The notes under the pieces: model-generated
Told to the model about the DNA's origin: nothing
The model's input: the letters and a program-made list of their open reading frames with translations, nothing else
Databases searched by the model: none
NCBI RefSeq assembly: GCF_000715075.1
Contig: NC_134089.1
Span: forward strand, 109,933,157-109,997,156
DNA from: Nicotiana tabacum
Taxonomy: Eukaryota; Streptophyta; Magnoliopsida; Solanales; Solanaceae
Direction: 5' to 3'
DNA: 64,000 nt
Made by a program: the position numbers and the translations under genes
Shown here: positions 53,110 to 64,000 of the stretch, piece after piece
Position numbering within the stretch: position 1 is the first letter of the stretch
How the letters are laid out: every line of letters begins with the position of its first letter

Positions 53110-54282
53110 TCTCACGGTGGGGCTTGACCCTACTGACCTCCTAGTGTACGGTACATCCTCTCTAACTCTATTGCAAGATGACGGGCAAAATTAGGTGCGT
53201 GCTCTAGAAACCTTTCATAATCCATCCCTTGGTAGTTTATGTAACTTTGAGAAGTATAAATGGCCAAATCATGGATTTGTGCTCTGAAATCTTAGAGATT
53301 TTGGTCTTGGTTTTGCAATTGTCGTTGGCGAGTGGTGGCTATATATCTTATGTGGTCTTCGCGATCTAAAGCTGACTCCAATTGAGCTCGAAGTCTGTCC
53401 TGATCGAGTCTTGCCTGTGCTCTCTCTCTATCAATATTTGCGTGCTGATGTTCTCTATTGTACCTTCTCATTCCTTCCAACTATGCATGGAGTTGAGCTT
53501 CTCAATGTATCCAATGGTCCTTCTCTTTCTTGAATTGAGCCATTTCTTCTTCGAATCTCATTACTTGGCGTTCCTTACTAGATTTGGCCTCCTCATTTAA
53601 CTGTAAGCTTTTTTCCTTAGCTTTGTCTAAGGCTTTTTCAGTCTTTGTCAAGATGGAATCATAATCTTGCATTTTTCCATCAGATTGGCAATGATTTTCT
53701 GATCTTTCCAACTTCTCACTGGCGCTTCAGAGGCTTTCTTCATCAGTTGAAACTGAGCGTGGAGAGTTTTATTCTCGCTAATCAGATTCTTCTTTTCACC
53801 TTCTTCCTGTCTTGTAAGTCTTTCTCCAAATTGAGGTTCCTCAGGCTTTCTTCTAAGGCATGAATAGTTGTTTTGTACCTCTTTTCCTTTTCTCCCCAAG
53901 CCAACCATTCTTGGATTTTGTCATCAAAGGCTCGAACATGCGGTCTTTTTATGGGCCTTCTAGGATCAGGTTCTGGTGTATCATCCACGCGGGATCTTTT
54001 CTCAAACCACCTAGCATAACCTGGATTTATCTCGCCTTTTGCAGGATCTGGAATTTGGGTATCATCTTTCAAGTATCGACAACCATTCCAAATCTGCTGG
54101 ATTAAAGCCTTAGGGAGAGGGGCTTCGGGGTGTAGCTCAATCACTTGCACACTCAAATCTTCATCATCAAGCACCACTTGGTATCTCCCTAGCTGCCTTA
54201 GAACTCTCTGTGGCGCATACGGCTGGACGCTTCTTAAACCCAACAACAGCAAATAACTCTTCAAGGTTGACATGTGTATCAC
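53110..54282 (-). pseudogene. Ogre ORF1, coiled-coil half, element B (broken)
   Basis: Pieces 53782-54282, 53648-53908, 53502-53711 and 53292-53480 lie in different frames and together parallel A's 19439-20461. The first has YAPQRVLRQLGRYQVVLDDEDLS, PLPKALIQQIWNGCRYL and GEINPGYARWFE. The later ones are Glu/Lys/Gln-rich helical sequence. A stop at 53292 is followed by in-frame homologous-looking sequence to about 53130. At least two frameshifts are present. Confidence 0.65.
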
Positions 54283-54300
54283 CTCTCTTACCGGGAGCCA

Positions 54301-55047
54301 TCACAAAGTCCACTCAATTTGACTCACCATTAAAGATCTTAAATGGGATATCCAGGCTTCCACCCCTTCTAGAGATTTATAATCTTTTATTCTTTCTTCA
54401 TAACTGTCGATGAAACTGTCCTTGCTTGGACCATACTGTATGAACTTGGGTTGATGTCGGAGATGTTCAGTCAACCACATTTGCAACAAAATATTGCACC
54501 CTTCGAAGAATTTTGCCCCGGATTTACACAAAGTCAACGCCCGATAAATGTATGAGAGAATGATCGGGACAAGAGTGTGACGTTCCTTGGTAGTGAGGAC
54601 TTGTACGACTCTGGCTATGCGAATATCAATCGTCCGCTCTTTGTTTGGGAAGACCATGATTCCCAGAAAAGCCACCATGAAAGCGAAGCGTCGGTGAATC
54701 TGCCAGGTGTCCTTGTTTTGTTTGTTAGTGAGGCCCTTTTCATGAATTTCAAATCCATCCGGCTTTCCGAACCTTGAATATAGGAAATTGAAAGAACAAC
54801 ACCCTTTGACAACATTGCTTTTTCTGATTTGATTACTGATATTCAAAAGACCAAAGAATCGGTGTACTGAGGGAGCCTTTGGGAAGATAAGATTCTGGTT
54901 TCTCAAATCTTCGACAAAACCGAGATATCCAGCTATTTCTTCTAATGTGGGAGTAAGCTCAAAATCAGAGAAGCGAAAGACATTGTGAACAGAGTCCCAA
55001 AAAGTCACTAGTGTCGTAATCAAATCATCGCGTGGTTTAACTTTCAT
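54301..55047 (-). CDS. Ogre ORF1, plant-mobile-domain-like half, element B
   Basis: 248 residues: VFRFSDFELTPTLEEIAGYLGF, RRFAFMVAFLGIMVFPN, CKSGAKFFEGCNILLQMWLTEHL and a C-terminal SLEGVEAWISHLRSLMVSQIEW. It is homologous to A's 20619-21497. It lacks A's first 50 residues in frame; related sequence (YELGGDGQKWVI type) runs up to about 55190 in another frame. It continues past its TGA at 54301 toward the coiled-coil part. Confidence 0.72.
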   Translation of the reverse strand: MKVKPRDDLITTLVTFWDSVHNVFRFSDFELTPTLEEIAGYLGFVEDLRNQNLIFPKAPSVHRFFGLLNISNQIRKSNVVKGCCSFNFLYSRFGKPDGFEIHEKGLTNKQNKDTWQIHRRFAFMVAFLGIMVFPNKERTIDIRIARVVQVLTTKERHTLVPIILSYIYRALTLCKSGAKFFEGCNILLQMWLTEHLRHQPKFIQYGPSKDSFIDSYEERIKDYKSLEGVEAWISHLRSLMVSQIEWTL

Positions 55048-55199
55048 AAATCTGTGAGAGCTCCCAAATACTTAATGACCCATTTCTGACCATCTCCTCC
55101 TAACTCATACCACCACATCTGAAGACGAAATAGAAACTCATCTACATCTGTGAACGGTGGGTTTAGGATGGTGTTCGTTTTGTACATGTGAGTGATTTT

Positions 55200-56260
55200 A
55201 TTTAAAAAAATCAAGACTAATTTTGAAAAAAATTATTAATATTTCTAAAAAAAATCATAAAAAAACCTTTGATGAAGAAGATTTAAAGGTTGTGTTTGCT
55301 AACCGGCAAATATCTTTTTTGTTTTTGAAAATAAACGACCAAAGGCGACTGTTCTTGCAAAAACAGTCTTCCGGCGCCCTTTTGGGGACATTCGGCATAT
55401 TTTGGACAAGAATGGCATCGCCTTACTTATGACAACACAATGACATTTATGTACCCACATTTTTAATTATTTATTATCTATTTATTTTTATTTTTTTAAA
55501 TAGTTGGGCCCGATGTGGGTTGCCTATGTATCTCACATCCGGCGAGAATCAAACTTACGTAGTTCATAATAATAAAACCATTTTTAAAAGAAACACGACA
55601 TTTCCTTTTCTTTTCAAAATTTCAAACTATTTTGGAAATTATTTTTTTTCCGAAAACAACCAATTTTCTTTCTCGGTTCTCACATTGATTTTCCTTTTCT
55701 AACTTTTTCCTATAAGCTGGTCAACATGCAAATCCGAAACAAATGAATGCACAAGTAGCAAGTAAGATGCATCAGGATGGTCTTTTCATTTCGGGTGCAC
55801 CTGTCTTAGACAGAACCAACCCCTGTGTTGAGTCTCCGAAGTTAAATGCACATGATGCAAACAAACGTTCCTACTAGGGATCCGGCATGAAGCTGAGTTA
55901 TTCTAAGTGTAAAACCTGGGGTATACTGTTCTAGACCTGGCTTACCCAAGCGGACAGCTTGAGCCGAAGTGGGGGCAACGTACCGGGAGCACGAAAGTCT
56001 ACCCGACCTAGTTACTTGGCCCAACTTCGTTCTATTTGGTATGACTTCTAACAGAAAGGTGGGCCACGCGCACCTGTGCACCATAAATTTAGAAGACTCA
56101 GAAAGAAGAAGGGTTTCGTAACAGTTTAATATACAGTTCAGATAATATCAAAGCGGTAAAAAGCAACATTTAGCACATTAGGCCCAAACATGTGAATAAA
56201 CCAGATAATAAATAAAGCCAAATATAACAATTATTCTAAGCTCAAATTCTTGAACCCTGA
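55200..56260 (-). other. 5' leader of element B (no gene)
   Basis: Holds module B4 and the block at about 55790-56060 conserved with A (22250-22570), including the covarying CAAG (55947-55950)/CTTG (55958-55961) pair. The 80-residue frame 55842-56084 is not conserved as protein in A. Confidence 0.6.
55524..55562 (-). other. Recurrent stem-loop module, copy B4
   Basis: CTATG (55524-55528)/CGTAG (55558-55562), with one imperfect pair, and TCTC (55531-55534)/GAGA (55544-55547). Counterpart of A4, partly decayed. Confidence 0.55.
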
Positions 56261-56299
56261 ACCAGAGATTCTGGGTTCTCGTCCCCAGCAGAGTCGCTA
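56261..56299 (-). promoter_or_regulatory. Primer-binding site with extended tRNA homology, element B
   Basis: On the plus strand tRNA-Arg-like sequence runs from ACCAGAGATT through the T-arm region to CAGAGTCGCTA, with a few changes from A (TTCTCGT in the T-loop, CTA for CCA). It lies 4 bases from the LTR. Confidence 0.7.
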
Positions 56300-56303
56300 G
56301 AGC

Positions 56304-59300
56304 TGTCACACCTCCCTTTTTTACTACATCCCCGGGAAGGAGTGTCAGGGAGTTTTTCCAATTAAAGGACAATCAAAACGGGATTACATACATTAAATTC
56401 AGAGTCTCCACTTGGGATAATTTATGGTGTCCCAAGTCACCGGTTAGAATCCCGAATCGAGGAAAATATTGACTCTGTATTATAGTCCGCAAGCCGGAAA
56501 TCCAGGTAAGGAATTCTGTTAACCCGGAAGAAGGTATTAGGCATTTCCAAGTTCCGTGGTTCTAGCACGGTTGCTCTACTGTTATGTTCGGCTTAATTAT
56601 CTGATTTAGAACAATTTGAACCTACATGCAATTTTAACTTTAACCGCTTTTTAATTAAGAAAATTATCTTGAAACGGGTTATGCGCACATATACCCATTT
56701 ATTTGGCGCGTCAAAAATCATGTCACGCGTACGTGTCCACGATTAATAACGCTTTATTAATGTTGAGAAAATGGGGCCAAAATTGTGCGTCCTCCGATTT
56801 TTGCTTTTCGAATCATAATTATGTCATGCGAACACGTACACAACCACAATAGTATTTTATTAAAATTAAGATTGTTTCGCCCGATGTTGCACGAATGCAT
56901 ACGTTGGTCTTAATTTTGGAACTCGTAATCATGCCACAGGAAATGTACCCGCGATCCGAGACCTACTTTATTTAACGTTGTTAAGTTTTGGATTTGGGTC
57001 ACATAAATGTGCACCCGAGTTTAAAATACGCGCCTAAAGAAACTACGCGTTTTATCTCCGCGAGTATCATGGAGTTTTGATGAACGGCGAATTCGAAAAT
57101 TTAGTTAAAATTTAATTAAAGCGAGGGTCACGCAATTGTCATTATTGTTCAGCATGACTTAATTAATTTCTTATATTAATTAGTTAATTCGCTCCTACCT
57201 ATGAAACTGCGCTTACTACTTAATTTGCAGCCTTAATTACTCATTAATTAAACAGCCATTTACAAGACTAGCTAGCTTTACACTAAAGTAGAAATATTTA
57301 CGAGAATAACCACCATTTGCATTCTCGAGCCTTAGGCTTGAAATGTGGAATTCCAACAATTGAATGACGTTTATCATGGCATCACAACACCCAACTTTTA
57401 TTATATGGACTAGCCCAAACCACTTAAAGTAAACTCGCATAATTAATAAACCAAACAATATTCAACATTTGAATACGAATAATCATCCTTACTAGTGTAA
57501 ATGAAGAAAGAAAATGAAGTTGGTATTAAGCCCAATGCATAACATGACCAAAACTCAACCCATTCATTCTCCCGATTACCCGGATTCCTATCTCATTCAG
57601 CAGTAATCCCGACACCCAACTAATGACTATTCTTTTATACTTCTTCAATTAACGGACTGATGATTTAATTAACACAAGGCTACCCAGTTTAGGCTCAAAC
57701 CTGAGCCCATCAGCTTACCTCAATTAATTACTAATGAGTCTAGATACTATCTAAATCCTGGGCCTAGAGGGAGCCCAGTATCATGTTACTAGTGCCAGCC
57801 GAATCCAATGACACAATGCAATGGCCACGCAAGGATTTCAAGGTCGAATCCCTGCAGCAACATGATTGACTCATAGGTTGTCCAAATTATACCAACAGCC
57901 CCTTTGAACATATTCAAGTAAAAATTTCGCAACCGTGGATAAACATATATACCACTAAACTAGAAAACACCTCTGAAATTAATAAACCAGATTCCATTTT
58001 TTTTAAGTAATTACACATCCATTATGCATAATAGATCCTAAATATATTACGGTAAACTAAGAAGCTCTTACTTAATACATGTTTAATGGAAAGTACATTT
58101 AAATCAAACTCACTAAACTACTGCAAAGATGGATTGGAATGAATATCATGCAATCCAAAACCATGAAACACATTCACAAGATGTTATTCACATATTAAAA
58201 ATGAAAACACTACTGAAACAACTAACTATATAATCACATCTCTACTTTCTAACATGGATTCTATACTTAATCACATTTGCAACTTAACTTTGAACACACT
58301 CCTTTCAACAATATAAATATAGAAGCAGGCCTACATGCTAATCACCAAATGTACTAATTATCCAATCTCCTAGATGCTTACGACTTTCAAACATTGTCAA
58401 ACATTTAACATGACCTTTTATGCCCTTTTTGATGCCCCACAATGAACTTCCCATCCAATAATACTACAACAGTCCATACTTAAGATAAACAGGAGAAAAT
58501 ATAATAAGGTTCTAAGCTAAACAGTTTCAGAAAAATGCAAAAAATATTTGAATAGCAAAAGGCATCGGTACAAATTTCTATTTAAAGGAACCAATCTTCA
58601 AAATTATTCATTCTCATACTTTGGAAGGTGAGATGAATACCTGGAAAAGCAAAACACAACAGAAAAATGAAAGATCAGCTATGACAGCAGCAGCTAGCCC
58701 AGATTTAATCAATTAAACAGTGGGTTCAGCTTATGAAACTTGATGGAACAGTGCACTTTTAGCAAAACTTTGAACCAACAGACTCTCAATTACCAAAAAT
58801 CAATCCATTTCTACTTAAATGAGTTAAAGTAGTTTCAGGAATTAGAAAGAAATTGAGTATGTCTCAAAATTCAATTGAAACAATAGCAGTTCAGCCCTTG
58901 GTATATTTCTTTTTGGATTTTTTCACTTAAATCTCTCTATATATGCATATTTCAGTATTTTCAAAGTACTAGACTCTCTCTTCTGTATCTATTTCTGTGT
59001 ATTTCTCTTCCTATCTCTCTTAGAATCTCTCTCAGTGTATATTTCTGTCTCTCAGAATGTTCTCCTTATTCTTCTCTCTGAATCACTTTTCTTTATGTAT
59101 CTCTCAACCTTTTATATGTTCAATTAATGTCATCCTTATTCTAGTGTCCCCTCCCTTACCTTAGTTTATCTAAATTAATCAGTTAGTGCAGCTTCCATTA
59201 CCAATCTCCTTTTCCATTTTTTAGTCCCCACTTAACTTAGTGCCTTTAATTTAATTCAGTAGTGCCCTTTCTAAACCTTATCACTTATCAGCAGCCACCT

Positions 59301-61071
59301 AATTCAATTATTGAGATTCCCTTAGTTTAGACTACCCAAATTACCCATATGACCCTATTATTATTTCAGAATATCACAATGGTCAAGTTGACCCAAGTAA
59401 GTGAACAAATTCTTTGGGCCTTCTTTGAAACTGGGTTAGAAATGAATCCCCAAATTAAGTTACCAGTCGATCCATGACAAAACAGAACAGAAAACCAATT
59501 TGAATGGTTTCAAATCAAAACCTAATTAAATTACTGACTTTAAAGCTAAACTAATGAACTAGAATTAACTAAAATATCAAGTCAAGACAAGACTAATTAA
59601 CAATGAGATAAAAATCAGAAAATTCAAAAATTATGAATGACAATTAAGCAAGGTGAACAAATAGTATAACAAAATCAAAGAATAACGTTCTAAAGACTAA
59701 AAGACGAAACTGAAAGGCCAAAGAAACGATTATAAATGCAGAACTAATCTTAAAAAAAACTAGGTTCACAAACTAAAACCAATCAACAATATTAAAAAGA
59801 TATAAGGAAAGGGGTAGACGGATGGTAAAAACAAACACAGACAGCAAATACTTACCAATATCAGCTTGAAACCAAACGCTAGATGTCCTGATTTCAAGAA
59901 ACCAATGATGACCGCTTGTTCTTTGTCAAGAACAAACGAAAATCATCAATTTCACGTGAATCAGCTTTCTAAATGAAAAACACGGAAATCTGGATCATGC
60001 ATGCCATAGGTTCAACGGAAATTAACTTTGGGGTTTAGGGATTTGAACCTTAGATCTAAAATTCGAGAGGTTTGGGCAAGATTCGAGGGAAACGAGTCAT
60101 GGATTTGGAAAGAGGGGCTCGGGGTGGTTCTGGGTTGTAAATTTGGGAGTGATTGAACCACTAGAACCGCTGTGAGGCGATTTCCGGTGGGCGGAGGGCG
60201 GTGGTGTGAGGCGGTGGAAGATAGGGTTGTCTCTAGGGTTAGTGAGACAAATGAAAGGGGGTTTCTGAGGGGGTAGGAGTCTGATGGGCTTGATATATTA
60301 AAATCATTGATTCAATCAGGGCCGTTGGATGATTGGAATCTAACGGTTCTGATTGAATCAATAATTAAAATGGGGTCATCTTAATCGAGAGGGGTTGGAC
60401 CGGTTCAGGGGAGGGTCGGGCTTGGGTCGTGGGCGAAGGCTTGGGACCGTTCGATTGGGCTGATTCAATGGTCCAGATCGAACATACCAAACGGCGTCGT
60501 TTGATAAGGCCTGGGATGGATCAGTTTTTTTTTACGCGGGTTTGGGCTGGATCGGGCAGGTTTGGCTGGGTAGTTGTTTGGGTTGCTTAAGTTAAATTGA
60601 ATTTGGTCCAATTTCAATTTCCTTCTCTTTTATTATTTTTTTTCTTTTCTTCTCTCTTTTTTTCAAAAATTAACTTAAAAATCCTAAATTAAATTGTAGA
60701 AGACCTAAATTAGCTTAAAAATATTAATTAACTTTAAATAACACCTATCACAAATAATTAAACACTTAAATTAAAAGAAAATCACACAATTTGACCAAAA
60801 TACAAAAATATGTTATTTTTTGTGAATTTTCATTTTTGTAAAACACCTAATTATTAATTAATTCTAAAAAATGTAAAAATCAAATCTTAAATGCAAATGC
60901 TATATTTTTTGTATTTTTGATGCATTAATAAAATTAAACATGCACACAAATACATGCAAACAATCAGGAAAATCACACAATAATTCCTAAAATGACACAT
61001 AATTAAAGCCAAGACCTAATTTGGGAATTATTTTGGAGTAATTCGTATGAGGCAAAAATCACGTGCTCACA
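56304..61071 (-). repeat. Element B 5' LTR (4768 bp)
   Basis: Complete TG...CA LTR with TATA-like box at 60292-60300 and terminal G-box at 61060-61065. Differs from the left LTR by scattered substitutions and a small rearrangement near 60800-60880. No gene. Confidence 0.93.
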
Positions 61072-62409
61072 GATGGTCCGGAGGCAAGATCTGGTATGGC
61101 AGCGGGAGGCTAAGAAGTAGTGACTACCACTACTGGCTCTTCAGACTGGCTAGTAGAAGTAGTGTCTTTGCCCTTAGATCTCTTGGCTTTGGGGTTGTCT
61201 GGAACCTTAAGGTTGTACCATGAAAAGGGCATCTTGGGCTTTACCTTCACATCAAAGTTTCTTTTCTCCACCTCCTGATCTTCCAAGTACATGGTATGGA
61301 AGTTCAGGAAGGGGTACGATCTATCACACTCATCGACCACTCTTTTGATCACCCTAGACATGATATTTCCGACATTGATCAGGAACCCCGCCATAATAGC
61401 CACCACTAATATCTCCCGGGAGACCGACAAGGTGTTTTCATGGGTAGTGGGATCTAGCTTGTTGCATACAAAAGTCTCTCAACCCTTCCCTCAAAGTTTA
61501 GGGTATTCCTCAAGATAGGAACCCCTGCTGTCAACCATGTTGGGGTGGTATCCGGGAGAGCCAGGTATGATGCCAACCACGGGAGGGAATCCTCATCCAT
61601 CGCCACCTTCTCCAAGTATAATGTCTCATCTTTATCATTGAAGCCCAGGTATTCATTTGTTGTTTTCCCATCAAACTTCACTTTCAAGTTCCGCACCTTA
61701 GTCACTTTTGTATCCTTCTTGATGTGGGAGAAATTGGCATAGAACTCCTTGACTAAGTGCTCATATGCATCTGACACCCTACTAGTGAAATAATCCCATC
61801 CCACTCGTTCATTGAAATGTTGATTCACGTTGGGGTTGTGAGGCAGAATATCTCGCTCTATGAACTGGTGCTCATGAATAAGTGATCTTAGAGGCCACCA
61901 TTCCCGGAATTTGTGATATACCAGCTCACTGACAAACTTTCTTTTCCACACTTCAAGGTTTCTAGTCCTTTCCATACCCCCAGTTTGGGTCACACCCCCT
62001 CCCTCTTCATCCGGTACCCTAGCATCTACATCTTGTCCAGGTGACGAAAGTGTAGGTGAGGTTGAAGCTGAACTATCAATGCCCCCTACTGAGCCATCAG
62101 ACGACTCAACAGAAGAGGCAACAGGAGAAGTAGGAGAGGCTGGGGATGTAGGCTCATCTCTCAACCTAAGCCTCTCCGGGAAGTCTGGTACATATGTTGG
62201 CACTGAGTCAGTCTCTGATGCCTCCCGGGAGGGCACATATTCACTCCCTTCTGAATGGGAAACAACTTTATTTGCAGCTCTGATGTTCTTCCTCATTTCC
62301 CCAATTGCTTCCGAACTGCTGGGGTCAACTTTATTTGTCCTCGTCCCTTACCTAGGGAGGACTCTGCTCTAACCTTTTGTTTCTCACTGCCGACTCTAGA
62401 TTTAACCAT
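61072..62409 (-). pseudogene. Env-like / putative plant transposon protein of element D, N-terminal part
   Basis: The start is probably the ATG at 62409 (MVKSRVGSEKQK), directly after a splice-acceptor-like TTTGCAG. The frame is broken near 62300, then open 61454-62296 (280 residues: a Ser/Pro/Asp-rich region, then RNLEVWKRKFVSELVYHKF, EFYANFSHIKKD, FNDKDETLYL). It shifts again near 61450 and is open 61110-61430 (SREILVVAIMAGFLINVGNIMS, VKPKMPFSWYNL), ending in a TAG before the insertion. The domain resembles the 'putative plant transposon protein' family. A signal peptide or clear transmembrane anchor is not evident, so 'env-like' refers to position only. Confidence 0.7.
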
Positions 62410-62416
62410 TGTCTGC
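62410..62416 (-). promoter_or_regulatory. Candidate 3' splice site before env-like ORF
   Basis: Minus strand TATGTTTGCAG|ACAATGG places an acceptor three bases before the likely start codon. Spliced downstream ORFs are known in env-class plant retroelements. Confidence 0.4.
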
Positions 62417-62507
62417 AAACATAATCCATAGCATATTGTTAGTTGCTAGAAGAAGCAGTGAAGAAAACAGCATAACAATTCATAGTGTAATGAAAAAAAT
62501 TGCAGAC

Positions 62508-62823
62508 CGCGGACCGCGGAAAAAGGAGCACGACCGTGAAAGCTGCACCGCAGAAAATGCATCATGGCCGCAGAGGTGTAGGACTCAGACTAACCACTCT
62601 CTGATCCAATAGCACCGCGGATAGCGAAAAAAGGAGCGCGGCCGCGATAGTTGCACTGCTGTCCGCGGAAAATCAACCACGGCCGCAGACCCTTGTTTAG
62701 ACCACTCTGAACTTGAGCACTGCAGACTAAGGAAAAAGCATCGTGGTCGTGGAGAGGCACCGTGGTCAGCGAAAATTGCCATCGCTGACCGTGGTTGTCA
62801 AGATTTAAAATTCTCAGATAATG
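62508..62823. repeat. Three ~105-bp GC-rich degenerate tandem repeats
   Basis: Units start at about 62508, 62613 and 62718. Each has CACCGCGGA-like sequence, an A-run with GGAGCGCGGCCGCG or its decayed forms, then TGCACNGC..., ACCACGGCCGCAG and a tail ACCACTCT.TGA. They are rich in CCGCGG and GCGGCCGC palindromes, unlike the AT-rich surroundings. Related pieces recur at 63280-63545. Confidence 0.75.
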
Positions 62824-63240
62824 CACATGAACACGGACTCCGGTAAATCAACCGCGGCCGCATAAGTCAAATTAGGGCTCAACAAACCTAGGGTTTCAGT
62901 TAATCATGTATTTAGCAATCTTTTTTACATTTTAAAACTCCACTAGGTAATCATTAACAAATTCTAACTATTTTAAACCTAATCTAGTTACTACTACAGA
63001 ACCCTAAGTCAAAATTAAAAGAAAAAGGAAGAAAAAGAAGTAAGAACTATCAATTAAAAGTAAATAATTACAACATTAAAGACTAAGAAATGAGTGGAAT
63101 TAGCAGATGCGAGATGAGTGGTGAGATAATTGGTGTAAAATGAAGTCTAGTGCTTGTGTTTGTGCAAACTAGGGTGTGGATGAACAGTGTTGTATGTTGT
63201 TTGAGAGTAAAATGATCGAAAAGTGTAAAAGGCTTTATGA
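62824..63240 (-). other. Presumed leader/intron region of element D env-like gene
   Basis: No gene. It is AT-rich apart from CCGCGGCCGC at about 62850, and lies between the TATA-like box and the GC-rich repeats. Confidence 0.4.
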
Positions 63241-63244
63241 CCGC

Positions 63245-63254
63245 CTATTTATAG
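63245..63254 (-). promoter_or_regulatory. TATA box between pol and env-like ORF, element D
   Basis: Minus CTATAAATAG, a near-ideal plant TATA box, followed by a CA/CT-rich leader. It could drive a separate transcript for the downstream ORF. Confidence 0.45.
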
Positions 63255-63279
63255 AAAATGCCCAGGGGACCCATTACAT

Positions 63280-63545
63280 TACCTAGCGCAGCCGCGGTAA
63301 ATCATACGATATGTGCTGGTGTAGAACTAAAGAGCTACAAATATGAGAACACTGCTAAGAGCAAAAAATGCTCTGTGACAGCGGTAAGTCACCGCTGACC
63401 GCAAAAAATGCACCATGGCAGTGGTTGAAACTTCAGAGAACCCCCATTTTGGACTATTAAGCACCACTGACCGCCATCAAATTTCGCCTCTGCGATAAGG
63501 CCACCGCGACCATGAAAAATGGAGTGCGACAGCGGTCCAATCTTT
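63280..63545. repeat. Degenerate GC-rich repeats upstream of TATA
   Basis: ACCGCTGACCGCAAAAAATG and like modules occur at about 63391, 63465 and 63500, related to the 105-bp units at 62508-62823 but more decayed. Confidence 0.5.
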
Positions 63546-63639
63546 AGAGAGTGTCAAATTTTTCCAGCTTAATCATGTACTGCGTCAAACATCCCTAAAC
63601 ACATCTCACAACCAGTTAGTCCAAAAACAAATCCTACAC

Positions 63640-64000
63640 TAAGAAGAAAAACACATGGGTTGCCTCCTAAGAAGTGCCTGATTTAACGTCACGGCACAAT
63701 ACAAGTTACCATCAATCACTTGAGATGGATCATCGCCACCACGTGGCTGTCATCAAACTTGCCAAGATAGTGCTTGACTTTATGCCTATTAACTATGAAG
63801 ATCTCACCATTTTTGTTTTTCAAATCAAGAGAACCAAACGGAGTCACAAGCTACCTCAAAAGGTTCACTCCATTTTGACTTAAGCTTTCCCGGAAACAAT
63901 CATAACCGGGAGTTGAACAAAAGAACCAAATCACCCACTTTGAACTCCTTATCATGAGCATACTTGTCATGTAAGTACTTTATCTTGTCCTTATACAAGG
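63640..64000 (-). pseudogene. Integrase C-terminus of Athila-type element D (runs off window)
   Basis: Minus strand from 64000 encodes KDKIKYLHDKYAHDKEFKVGDLVLLFNSRL, then FPGKLKSKW with stops between. VGDxVLLxNSRLxLFPGKL is typical of the C-terminal domain of Athila-type integrases. Past it is GGAGGCAACCC (about 63660), the usual motif after Athila pol. Degenerate. Confidence 0.65.

Larger units (their letters stand above)
37529..61071 (-). mobile_element. Element B: Ogre/Tat Ty3-gypsy retrotransposon, defective
   Basis: LTRs at 37529-42267 and 56304-61071 and the full Ogre gene order on the minus strand. GATGG at 37524-37528 and 61072-61076 is a perfect 5-bp target duplication, the size Ty3-gypsy integrases make. 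The proteins are clearly related to A but diverged, so B is another subfamily. RT keeps YMDDM, but gag-pro and pol carry several stops, one frameshift each near 51100 and 47217, and the protease Asp is Glu. It is inserted in D's env-like ORF. Confidence 0.93.

Noticed and set aside
63674..63883. 69-residue plus-strand ORF at the right edge
   Set aside because: Antisense to the degenerate Athila-type integrase end.

Overview
The window is nuclear DNA of a flowering plant. Long LTRs, Ogre/Tat-type polyproteins, a chromovirus-type element with an initiator-Met primer site and an Athila-type downstream ORF point to a large repeat-rich genome. The LTR sequences look Solanaceae-like to me (Nicotiana/Solanum relatives), but that is recognition from memory, not a search. 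I see no ordinary host gene: essentially all 64 kb is nested or truncated LTR retrotransposons.

Layout. (1) 1-2634: end of a plus-strand Tat/Ogre-like LTR. (2) 2635-3574: fragment of a minus-strand chromovirus-like LTR. (3) 3590-5075 ('E'): degenerate plus-strand piece of an Athila-type element, holding part of its downstream env-like / 'putative plant transposon protein' ORF and the following noncoding region. (4) 5076-25911 ('A'): minus-strand Ogre/Tat Ty3-gypsy element with a complete 3' LTR and a 5' LTR that has lost its whole U3. (5) 25912-26731, 35776-37528 and 61072-64000 ('D'): one minus-strand Athila-type element, seen as pol end, GC-rich repeats, env-like ORF and 3' noncoding region, split by two insertions. 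(6) 26732-35775 ('C'): minus-strand element with two LTRs, a tRNA-iMet primer site and a polypurine tract but no gag-pol (LARD-like). (7) 37529-61071 ('B'): second Ogre/Tat element, both LTRs complete, flanked by a perfect 5-bp target duplication (GATGG), inserted inside D's env-like ORF.

A and B share one plan, read on the minus strand: LTR, tRNA-Arg-type primer site, conserved structured leader, ORF1 (plant-mobile-domain-like part plus coiled coil), gag with zinc knuckle, protease with a G-patch-like tail, a short phase-2 intron, RT-RNase H, archaeal-type RNase H, DD35E integrase, a long 3' UTR with two families of tandem repeats, polypurine tract, LTR. Both are dead through stops and frameshifts, and A also has an altered RT catalytic site.

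The most interesting signal is noncoding. A stem-loop module of about 40 nt recurs four times in each Ogre element, at matching cistron boundaries, and its stems change by compensatory base pairs. Other notable structures are a conserved hairpin overlapping the polypurine tract, tRNA homology reaching through the whole T-arm at the primer site, a primer-site-like 'echo' inside U5, and a conserved leader with covariation.
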